From FEB-22 sp003105195 (lineage in GTDB: Bacteria; Pseudomonadota; Alphaproteobacteria; Rhizobiales; Xanthobacteraceae): a DNA stretch of 64,000 nucleotides. The notes under the pieces are model-generated. The model searched no databases, was not told where the DNA came from, and saw only the letters and a program-made list of their open reading frames with translations. The stretch is from assembly GCA_027493405.1 (NCBI GenBank), contig JAOSKV010000001.1:932855-996854 (forward strand). The letters run 5' to 3'. Positions within the stretch are counted from its first letter, which is position 1; each line of letters begins with the position of its first letter. Made by a program: the position numbers and the translations under genes. Of the stretch, positions 46,486 through 54,943 are shown piece by piece.

Positions 46486-46899
46486 CTAGCCGCCGCCCTG
46501 CCCGGCCGGAACCGCCGAGATCACCACGAAGGCCTGCGCCAGCGGATATTCGTCCGTGATCGTCACGTCGATCCGCGGCGCGCAGCCTTCGGGCGTGATC
46601 TCCTCGAGCCGCCGCAGCGCTCCGCCGGTGAGCCGCATGGTGGGGCGGCCGGAGGGCAGGTTCACGACCCCCATGTCGCGCCAGAACACGCCGCGGCGCA
46701 TGCCCGTGCCGAGCGCCTTGGCGCAGGCCTCCTTGGCGGCGAAGCGCTTGGCGTAGGTGGCGGCGCGGTTGGTGCGCCGTTCCGCCCGCGCGCGCTCGGC
46801 CTCGGTGAAGATGCGCGCCAGGAACCGCTCGCCGTGGCGTGCGATGGTCTTCTCGATGCGGCGGATGTCGGTGAGGTCCGAGCCGATGCCGAGGATCAT
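46486..46899 (-). CDS. acpS: Holo-[acyl-carrier-protein] synthase
   Basis: 137 aa. MILGIGSDLTDIRRIEKTIAR with the Mg-binding Asp, and FAAKEACAKALGTGM with the Glu/Lys signature. It attaches phosphopantetheine to acyl carrier protein. The ATG at 46899 overlaps the pdxJ stop as ATGA. Confidence 0.96.
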   Translation of the reverse strand: MILGIGSDLTDIRRIEKTIARHGERFLARIFTEAERARAERRTNRAATYAKRFAAKEACAKALGTGMRRGVFWRDMGVVNLPSGRPTMRLTGGALRRLEEITPEGCAPRIDVTITDEYPLAQAFVVISAVPAGQGGG

Positions 46900-47639
46900 G
46901 CCCGCGCGCGACCCTTGTCCATGGCGGCCCGCATGGTGCGCACCGCCGGCCCGAGCCCGCTGAAGATCGCCTCGCCCACCAGGAAGTGCCCGATATTGAG
47001 CTCGACGACCTCGGGCAGCGCCGCGATCGCCTCGGCGGTGCCGAAATCGAGGCCATGTCCCGCATGGACCTCGAGGCCGGCGCGGCGCGCGAGCCTCGCC
47101 GCGTCGCGGATGCGCGCGAACTCCGCGGCCGCTTCCGCCGCATGGCCGTCGGCCGCCGCGTCGCACCAGGCGCCGGTGTGGATCTCGATCACGGGCGCGC
47201 GCAGCGCCGTGGTGGCCTTGGGCGGGGGGGGGGGGGGGGGGGGAAAGAGAGGCAGCGCGCCCCCGCCCCCCCCCCCCCCGCCCGCCGCCGCGCGGGCGCG
47301 GGGCGCGGGGGCGGGCGCGCCCCCCCCCTGGGGGGGGCCCCCCCGCGCGCCCGGCCCGCGGAGGCGGGGGGCGGGCGGCCCTCCGCCCCGCCCCCTCCCT
47401 CCCCCCCCCCCCCCCCCCCTCCCACTTTGAAAGTTGGGGGTTTTGGCCTCGCCGCTCTTTCTTTCGTCGCGGATGTGCCGCCGGTCCTCGCGCAGGTGCG
47501 CCGTGATCCCGTCGGCGCCGGCCTCGATCGCGGCCAGCGCCGCCCGCACGGGATCCGGATGGCGCCCGCCGCGCGCGTTCCGCACGGTCGCGACATGATC
47601 GATATTGACCCCGAGACGCAGTTGAGGAAGATCGCTCAA
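46896..47639 (-). CDS. pdxJ: Pyridoxine 5'-phosphate synthase, middle destroyed by a G/C tract
   Basis: Both ends are clear: LRLGVNIDHVATVRNARGG, HPDPVRAALAAIEAGADGIT and HLREDRRHIRDE at the N-terminus; VIEIHTGAWCDA, LEVHAGHGLDFGTAEAIAAL and ELNIGHFLVGEAIF at the C-terminus. Between them about 75 codons of Gly/Pro/Arg runs (47222-47424 plus flanks) replace the conserved core, where the family has the NFEMA and LVPE segments. The frame happens to stay open, but the product could not fold normally. PdxJ makes pyridoxine phosphate. Most likely an assembly artefact in an essential-pathway gene. Confidence 0.88.
   Translation of the reverse strand: MSDLPQLRLGVNIDHVATVRNARGGRHPDPVRAALAAIEAGADGITAHLREDRRHIRDERKSGEAKTPNFQSGRGGGGGGGRGRGGGPPAPRLRGPGARGGPPQGGGAPAPAPRARAAAGGGGGGGGALPLFPPPPPPPPKATTALRAPVIEIHTGAWCDAAADGHAAEAAAEFARIRDAARLARRAGLEVHAGHGLDFGTAEAIAALPEVVELNIGHFLVGEAIFSGLGPAVRTMRAAMDKGRARA
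47222..47424. repeat. Low-complexity poly-G/poly-C tract inside pdxJ
   Basis: About 200 nt almost entirely of G and C runs, including one of 20 G (47224-47243) and one of 19 C (47401-47419). It begins and ends inside conserved pdxJ sequence. No biological element of this kind is known to me; read-end or gap-fill artefact is the preferred reading. Confidence 0.85.
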
Positions 47640-47678
47640 GATACTGACCTGTCGATATTTTTCAGAGACGGAACCGGC

Positions 47679-50015
47679 CTACTCGTTCACCCGCTCGGCC
47701 TTCGCGACCACGCTCTTGGCGCGCAGCTGCGAGATGATCGCATTGAGATGCTTGAGGTCGTAGACCTCGAGGTCGATGGTCAGGTCGGTGAAGTCCGGCG
47801 CCCGCCGCGCCATACGGATATTGTCGATATTGCCGTCGTTCTCGGCGATCGCCTGCGCGACCTGCACGAGCGTGCCGGGCTCGTTGAGCGACTGCACCTC
47901 GATGCGCGCCGGGAATCGGTGCGGGGTCGCCTCGTCCACGTCCCAGCGCACGTCGAGCCAGCGCTCCGGCGCGTCCTCGAACTGCTTCAGGGCCGGCGAC
48001 TGGATCGGGTAGATCGTGATCCCCTCGCCCGGCGTGAGGATGCCGACGATCCGGTCGCCCGGCACGGCGCCGCCGTTCGGCGCGAAGCGCACCGGCAGGT
48101 CGCCGGCGACGCCGCGGATCGGAATCGCCGACGACGGCCGCGGCCCCTCCGGCACCTTGAACATCACCGACTTCACCCGGGCGAGGTTGAACCAGCCGGT
48201 GTCGGGCCTCGCCTTCACGGGACGGCTGACGACGCGCTCCTCCTTGTAGTCCGGATACATCGCGCGGGCGACGTCGGAGGCCTTCATCTCGCCGCGTCCG
48301 ACCGCGGCCATCACGTCGTCGATCGAGGCGCGCGCGAGCCGCGGCAGCGCGCCCTGCAGCTTCTCGTCCGAATAGTCCTTCTTGGCGCGCTGGAACAGGC
48401 GCTCGACGATCCGCCGCCCGAGCCCCGCATACTGCGCCCTGACCGCCGCGCGGGTCGCGCGCCGGATCGAGGCGCGCGCCTTGCCGGTGACCACGATCGA
48501 CTCCCAGGCGGCCGGCGGCGCGAGCTGCGCCTTCGAGCCGAGGATCTCGACCTCGTCGCCGTTGCTGAGCTCGGAGACGAGCGGCGCGATCTTGCCGTTG
48601 ATCTTGCAGCCGACCGCGCTGTTGCCGACGTCGGTGTGCACCGCATAGGCGAAGTCGATGGCGGTCGCCCGGCGCGGCAGCGCGATCAGCTTGCCCTTGG
48701 GCGTGAAGCAGAACACCTGGTCGTGGAACAATTCGAGCTTGGTGTGCTCGAGGAACTCCTCCGGGTTCGAGCCCTCGGCGAGCAGCTCGACGGTGCGCCG
48801 GAGCCACGCATAGGCGTTCGACTCGCGCGAGAGCATCTCCGAGGGAGAGCCATATCCGTCCTTGTAGAGCGCGTGCGCCGCGATGCCGTATTCGGCGATC
48901 TCGTGCATCTCGCGGGTGCGGATCTGCAGCTCGACGCGCTGGTTGCCGGGCCCGATCACGGTGGTGTGCAGCGAGCGGTAGTCGTTCTGCTTCGGGGTCG
49001 AGACGTAGTCCTTGAACCGGTTCGGCACCATCGGCCAGGTCGTGTGCACGATGCCGAGCGCCTGGTAGCAGTCCTGAAGCGTGTCGACGACGATGCGGAA
49101 GCCGTAGAGGTCGGAGAGCTGCTCGAAGCCGACCGCCTTGCGCTCCATCTTGCGCCACACCGAATAGGGCCGCTTCTGGCGCCCCGAGACCTCGGCCGCG
49201 ATGCCGCGCTCCTTGAGCTTGCGCGTGAGCTGCTCCTCGATCTCGGAGATCAGGTCGCGATTGTAGGCCGCGAGCGCGAGCAGCCGCTCGGTCATCACCG
49301 CATAGGCGTCGGGATTGAGTTCCTGGAACGCCAGGTCCTCGAGCTCCTCGCGCATCTCGTGCATGCCCATGCGGCCGGCGAGCGGCGCATAGATGTCGAG
49401 CGTCTCCTCGGCGGTGCGCCGGCGCGATTCCGGCGGCACGAAGTCCAGCGTGCGCATGTTGTGCAACCGGTCGGCGAGCTTGACCAGAAGCACGCGCACG
49501 TCGTCGGCGATCGCGAGCAGGAGCTTGCGCAGGTTCTCGGCCTGCTTCGCCTCGCGGGTGACGAGGTCGAGCTTCTTGAGCTTGGTCAGCCCCTCGACCA
49601 GCGCGCCGATCTCGGGCCCGAACAGCTCGTCGATCTCGCCGCGCGTGGCGGCGGTGTCCTCGATCGTGTCGTGCAGCAGCGCCGCCACGATGGTGGCATC
49701 GTCGAGCTTGAGGTCGGTCAGGATCGCGGCGACCTCGAGCGGATGCGAGAAATAGGGATCGCCGGAGGCCCGGGTCTGCGCGCCGTGCGCCCGCATCGCA
49801 TAGACATAGGCGCGGTTGAGCAGGTCCTCGTTGGTCGCCGGGTTGTAGCTCCTGACCCGCTCGATCAGGTCGTACTGGCGCATCATCTGCGCCGGCTTGC
49901 GCGGCCGGCGGACCGCCTCGGCCCCCGCGGGCGCGATCGAAGGCGCCAGCTCCGGCGCCGGCTTGCGGCGCGGCTGGTTCTGCATGCGTGGCAGATCGGC
50001 CTGGGTGCGGGCCAT
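47679..50015 (-). CDS. relA: Bifunctional (p)ppGpp synthetase/hydrolase of the RelA/SpoT (Rsh) family
   Basis: 778 aa from the ATG at 50015, which has AGGG upstream; other ATGs at 50057 and 49985 are possible. HD hydrolase domain with SHPLEVAAILTDLKLDDA, ALLHDTIEDT and LADRLHNMRTLDF; synthetase domain with VSGRQKRPYSVWRKM, LYGFRIVVDTLQDCY and NDYRSLHTTVIGPG; TGS domain (TAIDFAYAVHTDVGNSAVG); C-terminal ACT domain. The intact HD motif argues for both activities, the usual single Rsh of alphaproteobacteria. It lies between rpoZ and pdxJ. Confidence 0.97.
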   Translation of the reverse strand: MARTQADLPRMQNQPRRKPAPELAPSIAPAGAEAVRRPRKPAQMMRQYDLIERVRSYNPATNEDLLNRAYVYAMRAHGAQTRASGDPYFSHPLEVAAILTDLKLDDATIVAALLHDTIEDTAATRGEIDELFGPEIGALVEGLTKLKKLDLVTREAKQAENLRKLLLAIADDVRVLLVKLADRLHNMRTLDFVPPESRRRTAEETLDIYAPLAGRMGMHEMREELEDLAFQELNPDAYAVMTERLLALAAYNRDLISEIEEQLTRKLKERGIAAEVSGRQKRPYSVWRKMERKAVGFEQLSDLYGFRIVVDTLQDCYQALGIVHTTWPMVPNRFKDYVSTPKQNDYRSLHTTVIGPGNQRVELQIRTREMHEIAEYGIAAHALYKDGYGSPSEMLSRESNAYAWLRRTVELLAEGSNPEEFLEHTKLELFHDQVFCFTPKGKLIALPRRATAIDFAYAVHTDVGNSAVGCKINGKIAPLVSELSNGDEVEILGSKAQLAPPAAWESIVVTGKARASIRRATRAAVRAQYAGLGRRIVERLFQRAKKDYSDEKLQGALPRLARASIDDVMAAVGRGEMKASDVARAMYPDYKEERVVSRPVKARPDTGWFNLARVKSVMFKVPEGPRPSSAIPIRGVAGDLPVRFAPNGGAVPGDRIVGILTPGEGITIYPIQSPALKQFEDAPERWLDVRWDVDEATPHRFPARIEVQSLNEPGTLVQVAQAIAENDGNIDNIRMARRAPDFTDLTIDLEVYDLKHLNAIISQLRAKSVVAKAERVNE

Positions 50016-50206
50016 GCGCATCCCTGCGGCGGCCCACGACGAGCCGCCCGACATCACAGGATATCATGGGGATTCGCCGCTGCCGCAAGCCGTTTGCGGG
50101 CAAAGGGTTGCCGAAACCGCAACAATCGCGAGGCGCGCCCGCCGCGAAAGCGAAACGGCCCGGGGTACCGGGCCGTTCCAGCGCATCGACGCGCGGCGGG
50201 AGCCGC

Positions 50207-50614
50207 CTAGTCCTCGTCGTCGCCCGTGTCGGGCTCCGGCTGCTCCTCGGGCGGGGTCAACCCCTCGAGGCCGCGCAGCAGCTCCTCCTCGGTCATGCGG
50301 TCCGCCGTGACCTCGGTGTCGTCGGCGTCCACCCCCTCGCCGGCTGCGCCGATCAGCGGCACGGACTCGGGCTCGGGCTCGTCCACCTCGACGTATTTCT
50401 GCAGCGAGTGGATCAGGTCTTCCTTCAGGTCGCCGGGCGAGATGGTCTCGTCGGCGATCTCGCGCAGCGCCACCACCGGGTTCTTGTCGTTGTCGCGTTC
50501 GATCGTGATCTGGGCGCCCGACGAAATCATGCGCGCACGGTGGCTCGCCAGCAGCACGAGATCGAACCGGTTCTCAACCTTGTCGATGCAGTCTTCGACG
50601 GTGACACGGGCCAT
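50207..50614 (-). CDS. rpoZ: RNA polymerase omega subunit
   Basis: 135 aa from the ATG at 50614. Core MARVTVEDCIDKVENRFDLV, ASHRARMISSGAQ, NPVVALREIADE; then an acidic alphaproteobacterial extension (VDEPEPES, PPEEQPEPDTGDDED). It stabilises beta-prime in RNA polymerase. Upstream of relA, as in most proteobacteria. Confidence 0.97.
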   Translation of the reverse strand: MARVTVEDCIDKVENRFDLVLLASHRARMISSGAQITIERDNDKNPVVALREIADETISPGDLKEDLIHSLQKYVEVDEPEPESVPLIGAAGEGVDADDTEVTADRMTEEELLRGLEGLTPPEEQPEPDTGDDED

Positions 50615-50914
50615 GGCCTCGTCACTCCTTCGGGGCTGTGTGTTCCGGAAAGTTGCCGCCAGATAGCGCCCCGGGCCGGAAAACACAAGTCGGAACTTTT
50701 GACTTGGCGGCCCCTGGGGTCTCTGTTACCCACCGGGCCTGGACGGTCCGGCCCCTTGATCACGCGGCTCGATTGCGAGAGCCGGCCCGTCCCGACGCGC
50801 GTGGCGGGCATTGAGAGCCGCGCCGTCGCCCATTGCCGTCGAAGCCGGTCGAGGGTCCCGTGTGCGGGATTCGGTCGGCCGCAGCCCGTGTTCGTTTTGA
50901 TGAAGAGATCCCCC
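50615..50914. other. Divergent promoter region between rpoZ and the NYN gene
   Basis: 300 nt with no gene I can support. It should carry both promoters. No distinctive operator or hairpin was seen. Confidence 0.45.
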
Positions 50915-51556
50915 ATGTCTCCCCAGTCCGAGAAGCTCGCCCTGTTCATCGACGGGGCCAATCTCTACGCCACCGCCAAGACCCTCGGCTTCGACATCGA
51001 CTACAAGCGCCTCCTGCGCGAGTTCCAGTCGCGCGGCTACCTGATGCGCGCCTTCTACTACACGGCCGTGATCGAGGATCAGGAGTATTCCTCGATCCGC
51101 CCGCTGATCGACTGGCTCGACTACAACGGCTACACGGTGGTCACCAAGGCCACCAAGGAGTTCGTCGACCAGAGCGGGCGGCGCAAGGTCAAGGGCAACA
51201 TGGACATCGAGCTCGCGGTCGATGCCATGGAGCTCGCCGAGCACATCGACCACATGGTGCTGTTCTCGGGCGACGGCGACTTCCGCTCGCTGGTCGAGGC
51301 GATCCAGCGCCGCGGCGTCCGCGTCACCGTCGTCTCCACCATCTCGTCCTCGCCGCCCATGGTCGCCGACGAGCTGCGCCGCCAGGCCGACGTGTTCCTC
51401 GACATCGTCGAGCTGCAGCCGAAGATCGGCCGCGATCCCTCGGAGCGGCCGCATCGCGAGCCGCGCGAGCCGCGCGGGCACACGCCGCAGTTCCTGCAGC
51501 GCAGCGCCGTCCGCGACCGCCCCGGCCCCACCGACGACGACTTCGACGAGGACTGA
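50915..51556 (+). CDS. LabA-like NYN-domain protein (PIN-fold, DUF88)
   Basis: 213 aa from the ATG at 50915; another ATG lies five codons upstream. NYN/PIN-like nuclease fold: LALFIDGANLYATAKTLGFD (first Asp), KGNMDIELAVDAMELA (central Asp) and MVLFSGDGDFRSLVEAIQ (Asp pair), then GVRVTVVSTISSSPPMVADE and an acidic/basic tail. The family is predicted to be Mg-dependent ribonucleases; LabA itself acts in clock output. It is divergent from rpoZ. RNA cleavage is inferred from the intact acidic residues. Confidence 0.92.
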   Translation: MSPQSEKLALFIDGANLYATAKTLGFDIDYKRLLREFQSRGYLMRAFYYTAVIEDQEYSSIRPLIDWLDYNGYTVVTKATKEFVDQSGRRKVKGNMDIELAVDAMELAEHIDHMVLFSGDGDFRSLVEAIQRRGVRVTVVSTISSSPPMVADELRRQADVFLDIVELQPKIGRDPSERPHREPREPRGHTPQFLQRSAVRDRPGPTDDDFDED

Positions 51557-51606
51557 GCGCATGTTCCGGCAAAGTGGGATACCGGTTCGCCGATAAGAAC
51601 ATGCGC
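51557..51606. repeat. Rhizobial palindromic repeat (GCATG..CATGC type)
   Basis: GCGCATGTTC (51557-51566) and GAACATGCGC (51597-51606) are perfect inverted arms; the interior CCGGCAAAGTGGGATACCGGTTC follows the widespread rhizobial GAGCATGATCC...GGATCATGCTC repeat. It starts right after the NYN gene stop. A second copy of GAACATGCGCCA lies at 51645-51656. Confidence 0.75.
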
Positions 51607-51647
51607 CAAGAAAACGCAGTTCCGGCGAGTGACGCCGCGCCGAGAAC

Positions 51648-52315
51648 ATGCGCCAGGAGCCGCAGTCCGGCGAACTGGCCCGCGCTGCCAAAGGGGACCG
51701 GCCCACCCCCCCCCCGCGCCTGGTCGCGTTCCGTCGAGAGCTGGCGCGCGCGCGAGCCCGCCTGGCACAACGCGCCCGTTTCCTCCTTCGGCCGCGCCGA
51801 TGCGCGCCTGCTGATCGTCGGTCTCGCTCCCGGCCTGCAGGGCGCGAACCGCACCGGCCGGCCCTTCACGGGCGACTATGCGGGCGTGCTGCTCTACGAC
51901 ACGCTCAACCGCTACGGCTTCGCGCGCGGGCAGTACCAGGCGCATCCCGACGACGGGCTCGCCCTGGTCGATGCCTGCATCACCAATGCGGTGCGCTGCG
52001 TGCCGCCCGAGAACAAGCCGACGCCGGCCGAGATCGCGACCTGCCGCGACTACCTGGTCGCCACGCTTGGGGCCATGCCCCGGCTGCGCGCCGTCGTCGC
52101 GCTCGGCCGCGTCGCCCATGCGAGCGTGGTGGCGGCGCTCGGCACGCGCCAGGTCGGCGGCCCCGTTCGCGCATGGCGCGACCCACGCCCTCGGCGATCT
52201 CGCGCTCTTCGACAGCTATCACTGCTCGCGCTACAACACGAACACCGGCGTGCTCACGCCCGAGATGTTCCGCGCCGTGTTCGCGGCCGTGCGCGCGCGG
52301 CTCGACCAATCCTGA
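51648..52315 (+). CDS. Uracil-DNA glycosylase, family 5 type, frame broken twice
   Basis: Three frames give the parts in order: PRLVAFRRELARAR (51714-51755), then WHNAPVSSFG, LLIVGLAPGLQGANRTGRPF, TGDYAGVLLYDTL, ACITNAVRCVPPENKPTP, and finally LFDSYHCSRYNTNTGVLTPE to the stop at 52315. Breaks lie in a GC repeat at about 51743-51753 and at about 52152-52164. The N-terminal CxxC iron-sulfur half expected before PRLVAFR is replaced by a run of ten C (51706-51715), so the exact start is unknown. It would excise uracil or deaminated bases. Confidence 0.8.
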
Positions 52316-52322
52316 GCTCCCG

Positions 52323-52718
52323 ATGGACTGGCCATCCCTGCTGCCGTTCTTCCTGCTGATCTGGGCGCTCGCCGCGCTGCTCCAGCTCATCCGCGTCGTG
52401 CGGTCGCGCGAGGGCGTGCCGCTCGGCCTGGTCGCGCGCGATTTCGTGGTGAGCGCGACCGGATCTCCCTGGTGCTGGTCGCGACGGCGTCCGGCCTGGG
52501 CTTGCGGTGTCCTGCTGGCGGTGCCGCCGGTGTTCTGTGTGGGATCCGGTAGGGTGGGCGAAGGGGAGGATCTGGGTGGGGGGGGGGGGGGACGCGGTCT
52601 CCTGGTGCTGATCGCCGACGAGGCGCGCCGCACCGGGCTCGTCCCGGCCTGGGCCTTCGCGGTCGTCCTGCTGGCGGTCGCCGCCGGGCTGTTCCTGCTG
52701 CTGCGCCCCATAGCCCGC
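52323..52718 (+). CDS. Small membrane protein, frame broken
   Basis: ATG at 52323, 5 nt after the glycosylase stop. MDWPSLLPFFLLIWALAALL is a clear membrane helix, then VVRSREGVPLGLVARDFVVS. At about 52459-52463 the hydrophobic sequence moves to the next frame (SLVLVATASGLGL), then a repeat arm and a run of 14 G interrupt it; a last hydrophobic helix (GLVPAWAFAVVLLAVAAGLF) lies at 52635-52710. True ends are uncertain. Family unknown. Confidence 0.45.
52549..52564 (+). repeat. Orphan arm of a GTAGGGTGGGC repeat next to a 14-G run
   Basis: GTAGGGTGGGCGAAGG matches the left arm of the element at 52719-52844. No partner arm follows; a run of 14 G starts at 52578. Possibly a collapsed or misassembled copy. 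Confidence 0.55.
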
Positions 52719-52844
52719 GTAGGGTGGGCGAAGGCGGCGCACATGGTCTCGGAAGCCGTCGCGCCGCCGCGCCCACGCGTGGGCACGGCGCGAAGGATAC
52801 CGCGTGCCGAGCGCGACACCCCGGCGCGCCTTTGCCCACCCTAC
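52719..52844. repeat. REP-like inverted repeat of the GTAGGGTGGGC type
   Basis: GTAGGGTGGGC (52719-52729) and GCCCACCCTAC (52834-52844) are perfect; the pairing continues inward with one mismatch (GAAGGCG against CGCCTTT). It lies between a broken membrane gene and the EthD gene. Confidence 0.75.
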
Positions 52845-52858
52845 CCCGGCGCCGTGCC

Positions 52859-53167
52859 TCAGGCCTCGGTCACCTCCGAGACCAGCAGGGTGACGCCGCC
52901 GGTCGCGAAATTCTTCAGGTCCGCAGCCGTCGCCCGCGCCTCCGGCGTACCCATCACCTGCTTCATGTGCTCGGGGCTGTCGAAATAGAGGTCCGCCATG
53001 CGGTAGTAGGCGGGCTTGCTGCCGTCCGGCGTCCCGGTCACCCGCGACAGCTCGAAGCGCCGCAGGCCCGCGATCTTGCCGGCGAGCGGCATGTGCGTCT
53101 CCGCGTAGTAGCGCTCGAACGCGGCCGGGTCGGTCGGGTGACCGTAGATCACGGACATCTTCACCAT
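52859..53167 (-). CDS. EthD-family protein
   Basis: 102 aa, ferredoxin-like alpha/beta barrel of the EthD type: MSVIYGHPTDPAAFERYYAE, THMPLAGKIAGLRRFELSRV and YYRMADLYFDSPEHMKQVMG. The THxPL motif is typical. Some members assist ether or quinone oxidation; substrate here unknown. It is 28 nt downstream of the peroxiredoxin gene on the same strand and may share its transcript. Confidence 0.88.
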   Translation of the reverse strand: MVKMSVIYGHPTDPAAFERYYAETHMPLAGKIAGLRRFELSRVTGTPDGSKPAYYRMADLYFDSPEHMKQVMGTPEARATAADLKNFATGGVTLLVSEVTEA

Positions 53168-53194
53168 GCGGTTTCTCCCTTCGGCGAGGTCTCG

Positions 53195-53752
53195 TCAGTG
53201 CGGCGCGAGCCAGGCGATCACCTCCTCGGCGTTCCGGTCCGGCGGGAACACCGGATAGAACACATGGGTGATCGCGCCGTCGTCGATGATCAGCGTGAGG
53301 CGCTTGTTGAGCGTCATGCCGTGGATCTCGAAGGTCGGCAGCCCGATCGCCTGGGCGAGCGCGAGCCGCGCGTCGGAGAGAAGCGCGAACGGCAGGTGCA
53401 GGCGGGCGGCGGCCTCCTGCTGGTAGGCCGTGTCCTGGGTGGAGAGCCCGTGGAGCTGCGCGACGCCGAGGCGCCTGAGCTCGGCGAAATGGTCGCGGAA
53501 GGCGCAGGACTGGGGCGTGCAGCCGCGCGCGCCCGGCACGGCGTCCCACCCGTCCGGCGGCGGCTTGCCGGGCTCGCCCGTGCGCGGATAGGCGTAGACG
53601 ACCGTGCGTCCCCGCAGGGCCGAGAGTTTGACCTCGCGGCCGTCGGTCGCCGGCAGCGCGATGTCCGGCAGCCGCAGGCCGACGAGATGGCGCGCCGCGC
53701 CGTCGTCCACGGGCACCGGAAGATCCTTCGGCAATTCGAGGGGATTGTGCAT
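53195..53752 (-). CDS. Peroxiredoxin (redoxin/AhpC-TSA family)
   Basis: 185 aa from the ATG at 53752 with GAGAG upstream. Thioredoxin fold: VGLRLPDIALPATDGREVKL, VVYAYPRTGEPG, then GARGCTPQSCAFRDHFAEL with two cysteines in the CTxxxC pattern of BCP/PrxQ-like enzymes, and LPFALLSDARLALAQAIGLP. It should reduce peroxides with thioredoxin. An insertion between YAYPRTG and the first Cys distinguishes it from classical BCP. Confidence 0.87.
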   Translation of the reverse strand: MHNPLELPKDLPVPVDDGAARHLVGLRLPDIALPATDGREVKLSALRGRTVVYAYPRTGEPGKPPPDGWDAVPGARGCTPQSCAFRDHFAELRRLGVAQLHGLSTQDTAYQQEAAARLHLPFALLSDARLALAQAIGLPTFEIHGMTLNKRLTLIIDDGAITHVFYPVFPPDRNAEEVIAWLAPH

Positions 53753-53825
53753 GGCTCTCTCCGGGACGCGATCATGTCCCCGCATGGGCGACGAGTGCAA
53801 GCGGTGCCGCCGCAAGCCGCCGACG

Positions 53826-54299
53826 CTACCCCCGCTGGCGCAGCAGGCGGCCCTTCTCGCGCTCCCAGCTGCGCTTCTTCTCGGTCTCGCGCTTGTCGTG
53901 CAGCTTCTTGCCGCGCGCGAGCGCGAGCTCGACCTTGGCGCGCCCCTTCTCGTTGAAGTAGAGCTTCAGCGGCACGATCGTCATGCCCTCGCGCTCGACC
54001 GCGCCGGCGAGCTTGTGGATCTGGCGCTTGTGCAGCAGCAGCTTGCGCGGCCGCTTGGGCGGGTGGTTGTAGCGCCCGCCCTGCAGGTATTCGGGAATGT
54101 TGGAGTTCACCAGCCACAGCTCGCCGCCCTTGGTGTCGGCGTAGGATTCGGCGATCGTCGCCTTGCCGGCGCGCAGCGACTTCACCTCGGTGCCGGTGAG
54201 CGCGATGCCGGCCTCGAAGGTCTCGCCGATCTCGTAGTTGAAGCGCGCCCTGCGATTGTCGGCGACGATCTTCTGCGGCCGTTCGGTCTTGCCTGCCAT
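53826..54299 (-). CDS. smpB: SsrA-binding protein SmpB
   Basis: 157 aa. IVADNRRARFNYEIGETFEA, GIALTGTEVKSLRAGKATI, WLVNSNIPEYLQGGRYNHPP, KLLLHKRQIHKLAG and a basic C-terminal tail (LHDKRETEKKRSWEREKGR). It binds tmRNA for trans-translation. In rhizobial order between dapA and rpoZ. Confidence 0.98.
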   Translation of the reverse strand: MAGKTERPQKIVADNRRARFNYEIGETFEAGIALTGTEVKSLRAGKATIAESYADTKGGELWLVNSNIPEYLQGGRYNHPPKRPRKLLLHKRQIHKLAGAVEREGMTIVPLKLYFNEKGRAKVELALARGKKLHDKRETEKKRSWEREKGRLLRQRG

Positions 54300-54307
54300 G
54301 CCGGCCC

Positions 54308-54378
54308 CTGGAGCATTTTCCGCCGAAGTGGATGTTGGAATTCTAGCGCATGTTCCCGCGAAGCGGACACCGGTTCGC
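54308..54378. repeat. Degenerate rhizobial palindromic repeat upstream of smpB
   Basis: GAGCATTTTCCGCCGAAGTGG and then GCGCATGTTCCCGCGAAGCGG with ACACCGGTTCGCC repeat the pattern of the element at 51557-51606. The arms are imperfect; it looks like two overlapping decayed copies. Confidence 0.6.
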
Positions 54379-54389
54379 CATTGGAAGCC

Positions 54390-54905
54390 CTAGCGGGCGA
54401 AGCAGATCGCGCTGAACTGCCGCAGCGGCTGGGCGAGGCCCGCGACCGGCACCTCGCGCTTGACCTCGCCGATCGTGACCACGATCGGCCCCTTGCCCTG
54501 CAGCACCGGCATCAGCTCGGACTGCAGGTAGCGCAGCGCCGTGGCGTCGAGGTCGGTCTGGTAGGCGAACACGGGGTGGCCCGTCACCTCGTCGACCCCG
54601 GTCTGGCCGCGCAGGCCGTATTTCGCCCTGCCGTTCTGCAGCGACATGAGCGCGTTGCGCGGCGCCCCGTCCACCAGGCCGGCTGCGTAGATTCCGAGCA
54701 TGTTGGTGTCGCGCAGGCAGGCGAACAGCAGCGTGCGCGGCCCGTCCGCCTCCTCGACGAATTTGAGGTAGGCGCGCTTGCGCGGATCGGTCGCGACCGA
54801 CCAGCCCGCGGGATCTCCCTTGTCGGCCGACACGGGAGCGCCCAGCGAGAGGGTGATGATCAGCGCGAACGCGAAGTCCGCGAGGCGGGCACGAAAGCGG
54901 GTCAT
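54390..54905 (-). CDS. Exported protein of unknown function
   Basis: 171 aa from the ATG at 54905. Signal peptide RLADFAFALIITLSLGAPVSA, then ATDPRKRAYLKFVEEADGPR, LLFACLRDTNMLGIYAAGLV, VFAYQTDLDATALRYLQSEL and IVVTIGEVKREVPVAGLAQP. Two cysteines (FACLRD, ICFAR) could pair. No named family recognised. It is 38 nt downstream of dapA on the same strand. Confidence 0.75.
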   Translation of the reverse strand: MTRFRARLADFAFALIITLSLGAPVSADKGDPAGWSVATDPRKRAYLKFVEEADGPRTLLFACLRDTNMLGIYAAGLVDGAPRNALMSLQNGRAKYGLRGQTGVDEVTGHPVFAYQTDLDATALRYLQSELMPVLQGKGPIVVTIGEVKREVPVAGLAQPLRQFSAICFAR

Positions 54906-54943
54906 GGCGGGATCTGTGCGTGCCGGCCCGGCCGGATCGTCCT

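Noticed and set aside
47222..47424. Possible G-quadruplex regulatory element or real Gly/Pro-rich protein insertion in pdxJ
   Set aside because: The tract replaces essential conserved residues and matches the pattern of artefactual homopolymers elsewhere in the window.
46986..50210. A 1074-codon open frame on the plus strand
   Set aside because: Antisense to pdxJ and relA; no motif, and it passes through the artefactual G/C tract.
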